In this document: piece after piece, positions 24,798 through 32,530 of the stretch
Position numbering within the stretch: the stretch's first letter is position 1
How the letters are laid out: the number at the start of each line of letters is the position of its first letter
Translations under genes and position numbers: made by a program
Notes under the pieces: model-generated
Told to the model about the DNA's origin: nothing
What the model saw: the letters and a program-made list of their open reading frames with translations, nothing else
The model's database searches: none
NCBI GenBank assembly: GCA_003564295.1
Contig: PXFI01000032.1
Coordinates: forward strand, 1-32,531
Source of the DNA: Gemmatimonadota bacterium
GTDB lineage: Bacteria; Gemmatimonadota; Gemmatimonadetes; Longimicrobiales; Gaopeijiaceae
Direction: 5' to 3'
Length of the DNA: 32,531 nucleotides

Positions 24798-26313
24798 CCG
24801 TTATTACATCACCACCGCCATCGATTACGCCAACGGTCCGCCCCACCTGGGCCATGCCGTGGAGAAGATCGGGGCTGACGTCATGGCCCGGTATCAGAGG
24901 CGTAAAGGAAAGGATGTCCACTTCGTCATAGGAATGGACGAGCATGGACAGAAGGTCCTCCAGAGCGCTCAAGCCGCAGCCATGAACCCCCAGGACTGGG
25001 TGGACACCATTGCCCAGGAGTTCCTCCAGGCATGGGAGCTCCTGGGAATCAGCCATGACGATTTCATCCGGACCACCGAGGCCCGGCACCACCGGGGCGT
25101 CCAGGAGCTCATTCGGCGCATCGCCGCCCGGGGCGACCTCTACCTGGGCACCTACGCCGGCTACTACTGCGTAGGCTGCGAGGGCTATAAGACAAAGGAC
25201 GAGCTGTCCGAGGGCGAGGACGGAACCTTCTCCTGTCCCGTCCATCCCGACCTGGATATCCAGTGGATGGAGGAGGAGAACTGGTTCTTTCGTCTCTCGG
25301 CCTACGCCGAGCCCCTCCTGAGGCTCCTGGACGAACGGCCTGAGTTCGTCCTGCCTGACATCCGGAGGAACGAGATAAGGAACGTGCTGGAGGGAGGCCT
25401 GGCGGACATCTCCGTTTCCCGGGCCCGTCTCCCCTGGGGGATCCCCTGGCCCGAGGATGCCCGCCACATCGTCTACGTCTGGCTGGACGCCCTGACCAAT
25501 TACATCACCGCCGTGGGGTTCCCCGATGAGTCGTACCTGGACTACTGGCCGGCGGACGTCCACGTGATCGGGAAGGATATCACGCGGTTCCACTGCATCT
25601 ACTGGCCGGCTTTCCTCATGAGCGCCGGCCTGGAGCTGCCCCGTACCGTGTGGGCCCACGGATTCGTGACCTATGGAGGACGCAAGCTCTCCAAGTCCGC
25701 CGGGGTAACCTTCGAACTGCCGGAGGCCATCCAGCGCCACGGACCCGAGGCCCTTCGATACTACCTCCTGCGAGAGGTCCCCTGGAACGGCGATGGCGAC
25801 ATCACCCGGGAGAAGTTTGACGAGCGGTACACCACCGAGCTGGCGAACGATCTGGGGAATCTCGCCAGTCGCACGCTGGCCATGATCCGGAAGTACCGGG
25901 GCGGGACCATTCCTCTCGGTGAGCCCCGGTCTCTGGACCAAGCGGCCGTAGACACTGTCGAAAGATATCTGGAGGCCATGGACGCCGGCTTGCTCCACCA
26001 GGGAATCGCGGCGGCATTGGAGCTCACCTCCCTGGCCAACGTCTTCGTGGAGGAACAGGCTCCCTGGACCCTGGCCAAGGACGAGAAGAAGTCCCCAGAG
26101 CTGGACGCGGCCCTGGCTTCCCTTGCCCGGGCGCTTCTGGTGCTGGCCACCCTCTTCGAGCCCATCATGCCGGAAAAGATGACGGAGCTCGCATCCCGGC
26201 TGGGGGTCAAGGAGGTGCCCACCCTCCGGGAGGCTCTGGATCTGGAGCTCGCAGGCCGGGGGGTCGTCCAGGGAAGCCCCCTCTTTCCCAGGGCAGACCT
26301 GAAGGCAGGCTGA
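24784..26313 (+). CDS. metG: Methionyl-tRNA synthetase
   Basis: A 509-residue class-I aminoacyl-tRNA synthetase charging tRNA-Met. The HIGH motif is PPHLGHAVEK and the KMSKS motif is GGRKLSKSAG. The connective peptide has a zinc knuckle, CVGC followed by CPVH, as in Thermus-type enzymes. Methionine-pocket residues lie in IDYANGPPHLGH and VYVWLDALTNYI. The anticodon-binding helices start at NDLGNLASRTLAMI. There is no C-terminal EMAP/tRNA-binding domain, which many bacterial MetG proteins carry. The GTG start has GGAGG four bases upstream and lies inside the end of the ricT-like gene, so translation is coupled. Confidence 0.96.
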   Translation: MTRTDRYYITTAIDYANGPPHLGHAVEKIGADVMARYQRRKGKDVHFVIGMDEHGQKVLQSAQAAAMNPQDWVDTIAQEFLQAWELLGISHDDFIRTTEARHHRGVQELIRRIAARGDLYLGTYAGYYCVGCEGYKTKDELSEGEDGTFSCPVHPDLDIQWMEEENWFFRLSAYAEPLLRLLDERPEFVLPDIRRNEIRNVLEGGLADISVSRARLPWGIPWPEDARHIVYVWLDALTNYITAVGFPDESYLDYWPADVHVIGKDITRFHCIYWPAFLMSAGLELPRTVWAHGFVTYGGRKLSKSAGVTFELPEAIQRHGPEALRYYLLREVPWNGDGDITREKFDERYTTELANDLGNLASRTLAMIRKYRGGTIPLGEPRSLDQAAVDTVERYLEAMDAGLLHQGIAAALELTSLANVFVEEQAPWTLAKDEKKSPELDAALASLARALLVLATLFEPIMPEKMTELASRLGVKEVPTLREALDLELAGRGVVQGSPLFPRADLKAG

Positions 26314-26735
26314 CGAGCACTCCTGCTTGTCCAAAACCTTCTCCAAAGCGTGTGCTGGAGAGCCGGGAAAAGCCTTCTCACGAGGGGGCTTCGGGGAACC
26401 TGGGCATGACGCCCGCATCCAGACGGCAAGAAGGCAAGGTCAGGACCCTCCCGGCCTGTCGCCGCTTGCGGAGGCAGGGGAAGCCTGCGGCTCGGGGGGA
26501 AGATCCAAGGCGAGTGCCGAGGGGGGGCAGTGCTTGGAGAGAGAACGGCTTTCTGAATCCTGGAAACGCACAGCCTCTGAAAGAACGGGGAGAGCCCACA
26601 GACGCTTGTCTGGTTGACAGAGGCGGAGGCCCCCTCCTAGGTTGTTTGACCACTGAAGAAGAGAGGAAGAGCACAGCCCGATCTCCGCGCAGCGGAGAAC
26701 CAAATTCCCATGCGGGGCATCTGCCGAGGAGACAT
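26314..26735 (+). other. 422-base region between metG and the M23 gene: hairpins and promoter candidate
   Basis: No gene is supported; open frames here encode low-complexity, arginine-rich sequence. Structures seen: CCTGTCGCCGC/GCGGAGGCAGG (26455-26478, one mismatch and a G-U pair), competing with GCAGG/CCTGC (26474-26488); a two-part stem CCAAG-TGCC/GGCA-CTTGG (26505-26537); and a perfect 7-bp hairpin TCTCCGC/GCGGAGA (26682-26698). It could hold a small RNA or a structured leader. It does not match RNase P RNA, tmRNA, SRP RNA or a riboswitch class that I can recognise. Confidence 0.4.
26614..26643 (+). promoter_or_regulatory. Candidate promoter of the M23 peptidase gene
   Basis: A consensus TTGACA at 26614-26619 is followed, 18 bases on, by TAGGTT (26638-26643). 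Transcription would begin near 26650 and give a leader of about 85 bases that contains the perfect hairpin at 26682-26698 before the M23 start codon. Confidence 0.35.
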
Positions 26736-27677
26736 ATGCCGTTACGCAGGAGAGAGAAGAAATGGACGCTTCTGCTCTTGGGGGATGACCCCAAGGGGAT
26801 CCGGCAGGTTACTCTCTCGCCTCGAGCCGTGGCTCTGCTTTTCGGCGGCATGGCGGCCTTTTCCCTAATCCTCGTGACTCTTACGGGTTTCGTGCTCTTC
26901 AACGGCGGAGCCCATCTCCGGGCCGTAATGACGGCCCGTGAGAACGCAACCCTCACCCGGGAGCTCAGCCGCCTCCGGGACCGGGTCGGTGGATTGGAAG
27001 AGACCATGCATCAGTTGAGCGAACAGGACAGCCAGATCCGCCTTCTGGCTGGACTGGACGCCGTGGACCAGGAGATCCTGCAGGCAGGAATCGGCGGCCC
27101 CGGCTTGACCACTCTCGATGCCCATCCGCTCTGGCAGTTCGACTCTGCCGTAGGCAAGGATGCGTTTGCGGTGGAGTACGACCTCAGCGCCCTCGAGCGC
27201 AGGGCCCGAATGCTGGCGGCCAGTCTTTCCGAGGCCATGGACAGCCTCCAGTCGCACCGTGATCTCCTGGAGTCGACACCGTCCATCCTCCCCGTCACCG
27301 GCGCCATCACGAGCCGCTTCACCAACTCTAGAATGCATCCCATTCTCCATCGCGCCCTTCCTCATGAGGGCGTGGACATCTCCGCCCCACACGGCTCGCC
27401 CATCCTTGCGGCCGCCAAGGGGACCGTGGTGTACGCCGGCTGGCTGGTGGGCCTGGGATACACGGTGGAGATCGATCATGGATATGGCTATCTGACCCGT
27501 TACGGCCACGCCTCCAAGATTCTTGTACGCAGGGGGCAACGGGTGAAGCGTGGTGAGGTCATCGCCCAGGTGGGAAGCACGGGGATTTCCACCTCTCCCC
27601 ATCTTCATTACGAGGTGAGGATTGGTGGAAGGGCCGTGAATCCCATGAATTACGTCCTTGGGAACGTGGTCCCTTGA
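26736..27677 (+). CDS. Membrane-anchored M23 metallopeptidase
   Basis: A 313-residue cell-wall peptidase-type protein. The ATG at 26736 follows GAGGAG closely and gives a short basic N-terminus, one transmembrane helix (about residues 30-53), a periplasmic coiled coil (about 60-100 and 150-185), and a C-terminal LytM/M23 domain. Zinc-site residues are present: HEGVDISAP (His, Asp) and HLHYEV (HxH), with GYGYLTRYGHAS. The architecture resembles peptidases or activators that act on peptidoglycan during growth or division. The open frame extends upstream to 26352 but is not protein-like there. Confidence 0.92.
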   Translation: MPLRRREKKWTLLLLGDDPKGIRQVTLSPRAVALLFGGMAAFSLILVTLTGFVLFNGGAHLRAVMTARENATLTRELSRLRDRVGGLEETMHQLSEQDSQIRLLAGLDAVDQEILQAGIGGPGLTTLDAHPLWQFDSAVGKDAFAVEYDLSALERRARMLAASLSEAMDSLQSHRDLLESTPSILPVTGAITSRFTNSRMHPILHRALPHEGVDISAPHGSPILAAAKGTVVYAGWLVGLGYTVEIDHGYGYLTRYGHASKILVRRGQRVKRGEVIAQVGSTGISTSPHLHYEVRIGGRAVNPMNYVLGNVVP

Positions 27678-27776
27678 GGACCGTATTACCTTGACGGAAG
27701 GTCGGGTCTCCGTCTTCTCCCTGAGGCGGAGGTTTGGGGTCATCCCACTCAGACACAGTGAACCCGGGAGTATCCT

Positions 27777-28553
27777 ATGAGGCGTAGTTGGCTCGCTTTG
27801 GCGCTTTCTGCCCCCCTCCTGGTCGCCGCCTGCGGTCCGGCCCAGGTTGCGGTCATTGCTGAGATCGAGATCCCTGATCCCGAAGGCGAGGGAACGGTGA
27901 TCAGACCGCTTGCCGGTAAGGAGGTGCAGTTCCTGCCCTTCGACCGCGATGCCGTCTTCGACTCGCTGGCGACCGCTTTCGGGACACCAGAACCGCCCAT
28001 ACCTCCGGATCTCCTGGCCACACAGGAGGCCATCGCCTCGGCTCAGGAAGAATGGAGGGAGGCGGAGGCTCGCTGGAGCGCGGGACGGGATCGCCTGATG
28101 CGCATCTCGGAGGAGATGGGGGAACTCCATCGGGCCGAGGCCCGCTATGTTGAGCTCTTTCGGGAGTTCCAGGACGTGGAAGGCCAGGTGAACCGGGCCG
28201 AGCGAGCGAAGGATGAGGCCTTCGAGAGGTTCACCGAGCTCCAGCAGGGCTATATCGAACGGGCCGATTCCATGAGGCTGGTCCGGGATCGGTGGGAGGA
28301 CGAGGCCTTCGCCGATGTCGGGATGGTGTTCTTGGCGAAGCTGCGGGAGGCTGGCCGCGACATGGTGGTGGACACGACCGATGCCAGCGGGCGTGCCTTG
28401 ATAGCCGTGCCGCCGGGCGAGTGGTGGCTTCATGCCCGCCATGAGCTGCCCTTTTCCGAGCTCTACTGGAATAAGCACCTCATAGTGGAGAGGGGTGAGC
28501 CACTGGAGGTCTTCCTGAACCGGGCGACGGCCCAGATCCGACCCAAGCTCTAG
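27777..28553 (+). CDS. Lipoprotein with coiled coil, function unknown
   Basis: A 258-residue protein with a lipoprotein signal peptide (basic RR, hydrophobic core, lipobox LVAAC with Cys19), so it should be lipid-anchored. After a short beta-like part (VIAEIEIPDPEGEGT and KEVQFLPFDRD) comes a long charged coiled coil (about residues 80-170), then a second beta-like part with GRALIAVPPGEWWLHARHEL. The ends resemble a carboxypeptidase-regulatory-type fold, but I cannot name a family. GGGAG lies six bases before the ATG. It stands alone, with a strong hairpin 55 bases past its stop. Confidence 0.75.
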   Translation: MRRSWLALALSAPLLVAACGPAQVAVIAEIEIPDPEGEGTVIRPLAGKEVQFLPFDRDAVFDSLATAFGTPEPPIPPDLLATQEAIASAQEEWREAEARWSAGRDRLMRISEEMGELHRAEARYVELFREFQDVEGQVNRAERAKDEAFERFTELQQGYIERADSMRLVRDRWEDEAFADVGMVFLAKLREAGRDMVVDTTDASGRALIAVPPGEWWLHARHELPFSELYWNKHLIVERGEPLEVFLNRATAQIRPKL

Positions 28554-28607
28554 GCCGTGGCCGCCAGGGAGGAGCTGGGCTCTCCCCGTTCTTTCGCTGG
28601 ATCAGCC

Positions 28608-28655
28608 GCACCGCCTCGGAGGATCGGTTTTCGACCTCCGGGGCGGTGCTCTCTT
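28608..28655 (+). terminator. Strong hairpin terminator after the lipoprotein gene
   Basis: A 15-bp stem (28608-28622 with 28635-28649) has one G-T pair and a 12-base loop containing TTTT, and is followed by TCTCTT. The stem is very stable and the position suits termination, but the T-tract is interrupted. Confidence 0.6.
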
Positions 28656-28682
28656 CCGGCCCGTGACCCGGGGGCGTTGCCC

Positions 28683-29288
28683 ATGCCGCATACCGTCGCG
28701 GCCGTAATACCGGCCGCAGGCCGATCCCTCCGAATGGGAATGCCAAAGGCTCTCCTGGATGCTGGTGGATCGAGCTTCCTGGCCCGGGTCCTGGGCAGCC
28801 TCCGCCACGGAGGGGCGGGCCCGCTGCTTGTGGTTGTGGCAGACCCAACCGGACCCATTGCCGAGGAGGCAAGGGAGCACGGTGGGCAGATGATCCACAA
28901 TCCTGATCCGTCCCGGGGACCCATATCGTCCCTCCAAGCGGGGATCGGGGCTCTCCCCCCGGAGGTGGCGGCAATACTCCTCTGTCCGGTGGACCACCCC
29001 CTTTTCGAACCCGATACGGTTCGGGCGTTGATCCAGGACTTCCTCCGAACCCGCCCCCCACTTCTCGTTCCTCTCTTCCGGGGAAGGCGGGGCCACCCCG
29101 TCCTCTTCAGCCGGAAGACCTTTCCCGACCTCCTGGAAGAGAACCTCCCCGAGGGGGCCCGAACCGTGGTTCGTCGTTACCTTCGTGATGGACTCCAGGT
29201 ACCGGTGGACGACCCCGGCGTTCTGGCCAATATCGACACTCCCGAAGACTACTGGAGCCATTTCTCCCGAGCCCCTCGTATAGGATGA
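28683..29288 (+). CDS. MocA/MobA-like nucleotidyltransferase
   Basis: A 201-residue NTP-transferase fold. The signature AAGRSLRMGMPKALL is the nucleotide-binding loop; CPVDHPLF carries the metal-binding Asp and GRRGHPVLFSR is typical of molybdenum cofactor cytidylyl/guanylyltransferases. Such enzymes attach CMP or GMP to molybdopterin for molybdenum hydroxylases or the DMSO reductase family. The two XdhC-type genes that follow support the cytidylyltransferase (MocA) reading. The ATG at 28683 has GGGGG eight bases upstream; it overlaps xdhC by 4 bases. Confidence 0.83.
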   Translation: MPHTVAAVIPAAGRSLRMGMPKALLDAGGSSFLARVLGSLRHGGAGPLLVVVADPTGPIAEEAREHGGQMIHNPDPSRGPISSLQAGIGALPPEVAAILLCPVDHPLFEPDTVRALIQDFLRTRPPLLVPLFRGRRGHPVLFSRKTFPDLLEENLPEGARTVVRRYLRDGLQVPVDDPGVLANIDTPEDYWSHFSRAPRIG

Positions 29289-30118
29289 ACCCCGGCTTCC
29301 TCTCCCCATCTCAACTCGCCCCCCTCCTCCTCGCCGCAACGGAAGGTGGTGATCGCGCTGCGGTGTTCATGGTGGTGTCCCATCCCGACCCGAAACAACT
29401 GGGCGGCCGCGTGCTCTTCTGCGGAGGGGAGGCAACGGGGTCCTTCCAGGACTCTCGTGCGCATGCCCGGGCCACGACACTGGCGAAGCGGGCCATCTCC
29501 GGAGACCTCTCGGTCCTTCCCGGACTCCAGACCCTCCCCCTGGAAGGCGCCGGAGAGATACTGGCGTACCTGGAGCTCCACCACCCCTCCCCGGAGCTGG
29601 TCATCGTGGGTGCAGGCCACATCGCCCAGCCCATGTGCACCCTGGGGGCCCTTCTGGGCCTGAGGGTCCGGGTGCTGGATGACCGCCCCGGATTCGCCAC
29701 CCGGGAGCGATTCCCTGAAGCCCACGACCTTCACAGCGTCGATTTCTCGGACCCTTTCGCCGGCGTAACCCTGCACCCCTGGAGCCATCTTGTCCTGGTG
29801 ACCCGGGGCCACCGGTACGACTATGAGTGTCTTCGAAAGGTCCTCATGCGCTCGCCCCTGCCTGGATACATCGGCATGATCAGCAGCCGGAGGCGGGCCA
29901 GAGCCACTTTCGACGCCCTGCGCCAGGAGGGGATCGAGCCGGAGCTCCTCTTGAAGGTCCACACACCCATCGGCCTCGACATCGGGGCCCAGACCCCCGC
30001 CGAGATCGCTGTCAGCGTTGCGGCGGAGATCGTTCACCTCTGGAGAGGGGGCTCCTGCCGCCCCTTGCAAGAGACGGAGGGCGTTCTGGAGCGCACCTTT
30101 GGACAGGAGGGCCCGTGA
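29285..30118 (+). CDS. xdhC: XdhC-family protein, Rossmann-domain type
   Basis: A 277-residue protein. The C-terminal two-thirds is the XdhC Rossmann domain: ELVIVGAGHIAQPMCTLGALLGLRVRVLDDRPGFAT, LVLVTRGHRYDYECL, YIGMISSRRRA and a C-terminal PIGLDIGAQTPAEIAVSVAAEI. The first 100 residues look like a weakened copy of the XdhC/CoxI N-terminal domain (AAVFMVVSHPDP, ending near AKRAI). XdhC binds sulfurated molybdenum cofactor and delivers it to xanthine dehydrogenase-type enzymes. It overlaps both neighbours by 4 bases. No target hydroxylase lies in the window. Confidence 0.87.
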   Translation: MNPGFLSPSQLAPLLLAATEGGDRAAVFMVVSHPDPKQLGGRVLFCGGEATGSFQDSRAHARATTLAKRAISGDLSVLPGLQTLPLEGAGEILAYLELHHPSPELVIVGAGHIAQPMCTLGALLGLRVRVLDDRPGFATRERFPEAHDLHSVDFSDPFAGVTLHPWSHLVLVTRGHRYDYECLRKVLMRSPLPGYIGMISSRRRARATFDALRQEGIEPELLLKVHTPIGLDIGAQTPAEIAVSVAAEIVHLWRGGSCRPLQETEGVLERTFGQEGP

Positions 30119-30450
30119 CCAGCGAGGACCTGGCCGTGTACCGCGGCATTCTGGAAGCTGGCAGGGCAGGCAGATTGTGCGCACTGGCCACCGTGGTAGC
30201 CACCCGAGGCTCCACCCCCAGGAAGAACGGAGCGAAGATGCTCGTGGACCCTGCAGAGGGGCTGGTGGGAACGGTGGGCGGCGGGTGCGGGGAGGCCCAG
30301 GTCATTAACGCTGCCAAAGAGGCCCTGGAGACCGGGCTGCCCCGCATGATCCGGGTGGACCTCACCGATGATCCCCTCTCCTGGAGCGGTGCCATCTGCG
30401 GAGGCGTCCTGGAGGTGTTCGTGGAACCCGTCTTCCCATTCGGCCAGTGA
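30115..30450 (+). CDS. XdhC/CoxI N-terminal domain as a separate small protein
   Basis: A 111-residue protein consisting of one XdhC_CoxI domain: ALATVVATRGSTPRKNGAKMLVD, GLVGTVGGGCGEAQVINAA and ICGGVLEVFVEP. The conserved glycine-rich GTVGGGCGEA is intact, unlike the weak copy at the N-terminus of the preceding gene. The GTG start has GGAGG four bases upstream and overlaps the xdhC stop (GTGA). In many XdhC proteins this domain precedes the Rossmann domain in one chain; here it is separate and placed after it. The two products probably act together. Confidence 0.85.
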   Translation: MTSEDLAVYRGILEAGRAGRLCALATVVATRGSTPRKNGAKMLVDPAEGLVGTVGGGCGEAQVINAAKEALETGLPRMIRVDLTDDPLSWSGAICGGVLEVFVEPVFPFGQ

Positions 30451-30974
30451 TGCCCCTTCCCTATCTGGTCCACATCCATTACCGCCGTCCTCCGGACCGG
30501 GAGGAGGTCTTCGTCCAGCGTCTCGTCTGGGACGCCCCAGAGGTGAAGATCACCCTTGCTGAGGACGTTCCCTTCGATCCACCCATCCGCATCAAGGGAC
30601 AGGTGGTTCTGGAAAAGGGGTCCGCCGCCGTCTGGTTCACCTTTCCCGGGCGTTGGCACGACATCGGCCGCTTCCACCGGGCCGACGGTGCGCTCACGGG
30701 CATCTATGCCAACATCCTCACGCCGCCCGTCATCCGTCCTGGTGGCATCTGGGTGACCACAGACCTCTTCCTGGACGTCTGGGTGGACCGCCGGGGGCAC
30801 CTCTCGGTGCTGGACGAAGAGCAGTTCCGGGAGGCGGTGGACCGGGGGTGGATCACCCCTCGAGAGGAAGACATGGCCACCAGAGAGCTGGGGTGGATCC
30901 AAGAGGAGCACAAGGCAGGCCGCTGGCCCCCCTCGGTTGTGGAGGAGTGGACCCTGGAGAGGGCCCGGGCCTGA
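30450..30974 (+). CDS. DUF402 domain protein
   Basis: A 174-residue protein with the DUF402 fold: WFTFPGRWHDIGRFHRADG, LTGIYANILTPP, and TTDLFLDVWVDRRGHLSVLDEEQF, the acidic residues of which bind divalent metal in characterised members. Known relatives include nucleoside di/triphosphatases and the FomD/Ntdp-type hydrolases. The ATG at 30450 overlaps the previous stop by one base (TGATG), so it is co-translated with the XdhC pair, although no functional link is known. Confidence 0.88.
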   Translation: MPLPYLVHIHYRRPPDREEVFVQRLVWDAPEVKITLAEDVPFDPPIRIKGQVVLEKGSAAVWFTFPGRWHDIGRFHRADGALTGIYANILTPPVIRPGGIWVTTDLFLDVWVDRRGHLSVLDEEQFREAVDRGWITPREEDMATRELGWIQEEHKAGRWPPSVVEEWTLERARA

Positions 30975-30991
30975 GACCGGCGACGGCCTCT

Positions 30992-31465
30992 CTAACTCCC
31001 CGCTGGCGAACGGAGGGCCCGACCCTCCGGGAGGCAGGCCAAGAACAAAAGCACCATGATCACGGCCGAGGCCACGCACCACTGGCACCAGGCCTGGATG
31101 ACGAACGCCTCCAGGTAGGTCAGATAGGCGCTGAAGCCCACCCCCACCACACTTCCTCCCAGGAGTATGAGGGGCACGGCCCGGGACTGCTGGAAGGGGG
31201 GATGAAGGCCCAAAAGGGCTACCAGGAGAAGGGCCAGGTAACCCACCACCCCCAGGCCGGACACAGGAGCCGGGCCGATCCAGGCATAGGGGCTGTCCTG
31301 TACCTTCTCGCAGTCCCCCAGGCCGCACATGAGGGTCCCCGCCGCCAGCCCCAGTGCGTGAGCAAGCATGTAGAGAGAGACCAGGAGACCCAGCAGCGCC
31401 AGGATTGAAACGACCATACGGTTGCGGGGCGGGGGTTGGACACCTGGCTCAGACCCTCGGCCCAT
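30992..31465 (-). CDS. Vitamin K epoxide reductase (VKOR) family protein
   Basis: With the ATG at 31465 (GAGGG just upstream) this is a 157-residue membrane protein with four or five helices. Bacterial VKOR passes electrons from a DsbA-like protein to quinone. The loop cysteines Cys47 and Cys52 with Ser58 (MCGLGDCEKVQDSPY) and the quinone-proximal Cys127-x2-Cys130 (AWCQWC) are all present. The frame is open to a TTG at 31543 that would overlap the dsbA stop; the extra residues look non-conserved. It lies directly downstream of the DsbA-like gene, forming a complete disulfide-making pair. Confidence 0.9.
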   Translation of the reverse strand: MGRGSEPGVQPPPRNRMVVSILALLGLLVSLYMLAHALGLAAGTLMCGLGDCEKVQDSPYAWIGPAPVSGLGVVGYLALLLVALLGLHPPFQQSRAVPLILLGGSVVGVGFSAYLTYLEAFVIQAWCQWCVASAVIMVLLFLACLPEGRALRSPAGS

Positions 31466-31539
31466 GGCCCCCTCAACGCCCGGAGCACCACTCTTGCCCC
31501 TCGGGGACGAGTGGACCTCCCGAACGGTCGCTCTCCCCC

Positions 31540-32256
31540 TCAACCCTGGACCGCCAGAAGAGGCTCCACCGCCTCCTTGATGGTGTCGAAGAAGAAGTCC
31601 CTGACGCGCCTGCTCATCCCCTGCCCCGTTCCCACCAGGATCGCCGGGGTCCCGGGGATGCCCAGGGCCTGGGCCAGCTCCCGGTTGGCCGACACCTCCA
31701 CGGCGTGACGGTCGCTGTTCAGGCAGGACCGGAACTCACCCACGTCCAGGCCCATCTCCTCCGCATACCTCTGGAAGATTCCCACCTTCCCCGACTCCAT
31801 GCCCCAGGTCAGGTGGGTCCGGTGGAGGTGGTCATGGAACTCCCAGAAGCGCCCCTGGTCTCCGGCACAGCGTGCCGCCCGGGCCGCCAGAAAGCTCCCC
31901 ATCTCGGGGTTCAACACGAAATCGTAATAGACCAGGCGAGCCTTCCCGGTTTCCACGTACTCGGCCAGCAGGCGAGGGCGCTCCCGGAGAGAGAAGGTGG
32001 CGCAGAATCCGCAAAGGTAATCCCCGAACACCATGATGGTGACCGGAGCGTTCGGGTCCCCGTCGACCACGGGAACCGCCATCTCCATCAGGCGCCCAGG
32101 GTCCTCGATCCCTTCCAGGCTCACCGGCACCGAGGCGGCGCCCCCGAGAGCCCTGGATGCCACCGCATACCCCACGGCTCCGATCCCCACCAACGCCACG
32201 GCGGCGAAGACGATGTAGAAGCGCCGGAGATCCCCTCCGCCATCTCTCTTGCTCAT
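31540..32256 (-). CDS. DsbA-like thioredoxin-fold oxidoreductase
   Basis: A 238-residue protein with an N-terminal membrane anchor (about residues 12-33), then a DsbA/DSBA-like thioredoxin fold. The active site is CGFC (Cys82, Cys85 in FGDYLCGFCATF), and the cis-proline loop is GIPGTPAILVG. An inserted helical domain carries WEFHDHLHRTH. It should oxidise thiols in exported proteins. GGAGG lies five bases before the ATG at 32256. The adjacent VKOR gene would reoxidise it. Confidence 0.93.
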   Translation of the reverse strand: MSKRDGGGDLRRFYIVFAAVALVGIGAVGYAVASRALGGAASVPVSLEGIEDPGRLMEMAVPVVDGDPNAPVTIMVFGDYLCGFCATFSLRERPRLLAEYVETGKARLVYYDFVLNPEMGSFLAARAARCAGDQGRFWEFHDHLHRTHLTWGMESGKVGIFQRYAEEMGLDVGEFRSCLNSDRHAVEVSANRELAQALGIPGTPAILVGTGQGMSRRVRDFFFDTIKEAVEPLLAVQG

Positions 32257-32380
32257 GGTTCCCTCCCGCGTTCCCGCATGATCGACCCGAGAAGCCTGCT
32301 GCCCTCGCCAGAACCGGATTCAGGCCAGCCCACCCCATGCCGCGTGGAGGTGTCGGCCAAGGCACCCGACTTCGTCGCCC

Positions 32381-32530
32381 TTACGCCAACAAGGCTTCCA
32401 TTGTCCGCTCCAGGTCTCCCAGGTCCTGGAGGACCCTGTCAGCACCTGCAGCCTCCAGGGTGTCCGGTGGGAACTTCCCCGTGGCAACAGCCACGGTCCT
32501 GGTCCCTCCATGCTTCCCGCAGGCCACGTC
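32381..32530 (-). CDS. HAD-family hydrolase, C-terminal end (partial)
   Basis: The last 49 codons of a gene that continues beyond the window. The sequence DVACGKHGGTRTVAVATGKF, followed by LEAAGADRVLQDLGDL, is typical of the C-terminus of phosphoglycolate-phosphatase-like HAD hydrolases, where the first Asp belongs to motif IV and binds Mg2+. It runs toward dsbA on the same strand with a 124-base gap. The substrate cannot be told from this part. Confidence 0.8.
   Translation of the reverse strand, partial: DVACGKHGGTRTVAVATGKFPPDTLEAAGADRVLQDLGDLERTMEALLA

Noticed and set aside
26352-26735. Long N-terminal extension of the M23 peptidase
   Set aside because: The translated sequence is low-complexity and arginine-rich with no fold; the ATG at 26736 has a strong ribosome binding site and leads into a transmembrane helix.
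26314-26735. Cyclic di-AMP riboswitch before the M23 gene
   Set aside because: A GGGGAACC word is present near 26395, but the other conserved blocks of that riboswitch class are not seen.
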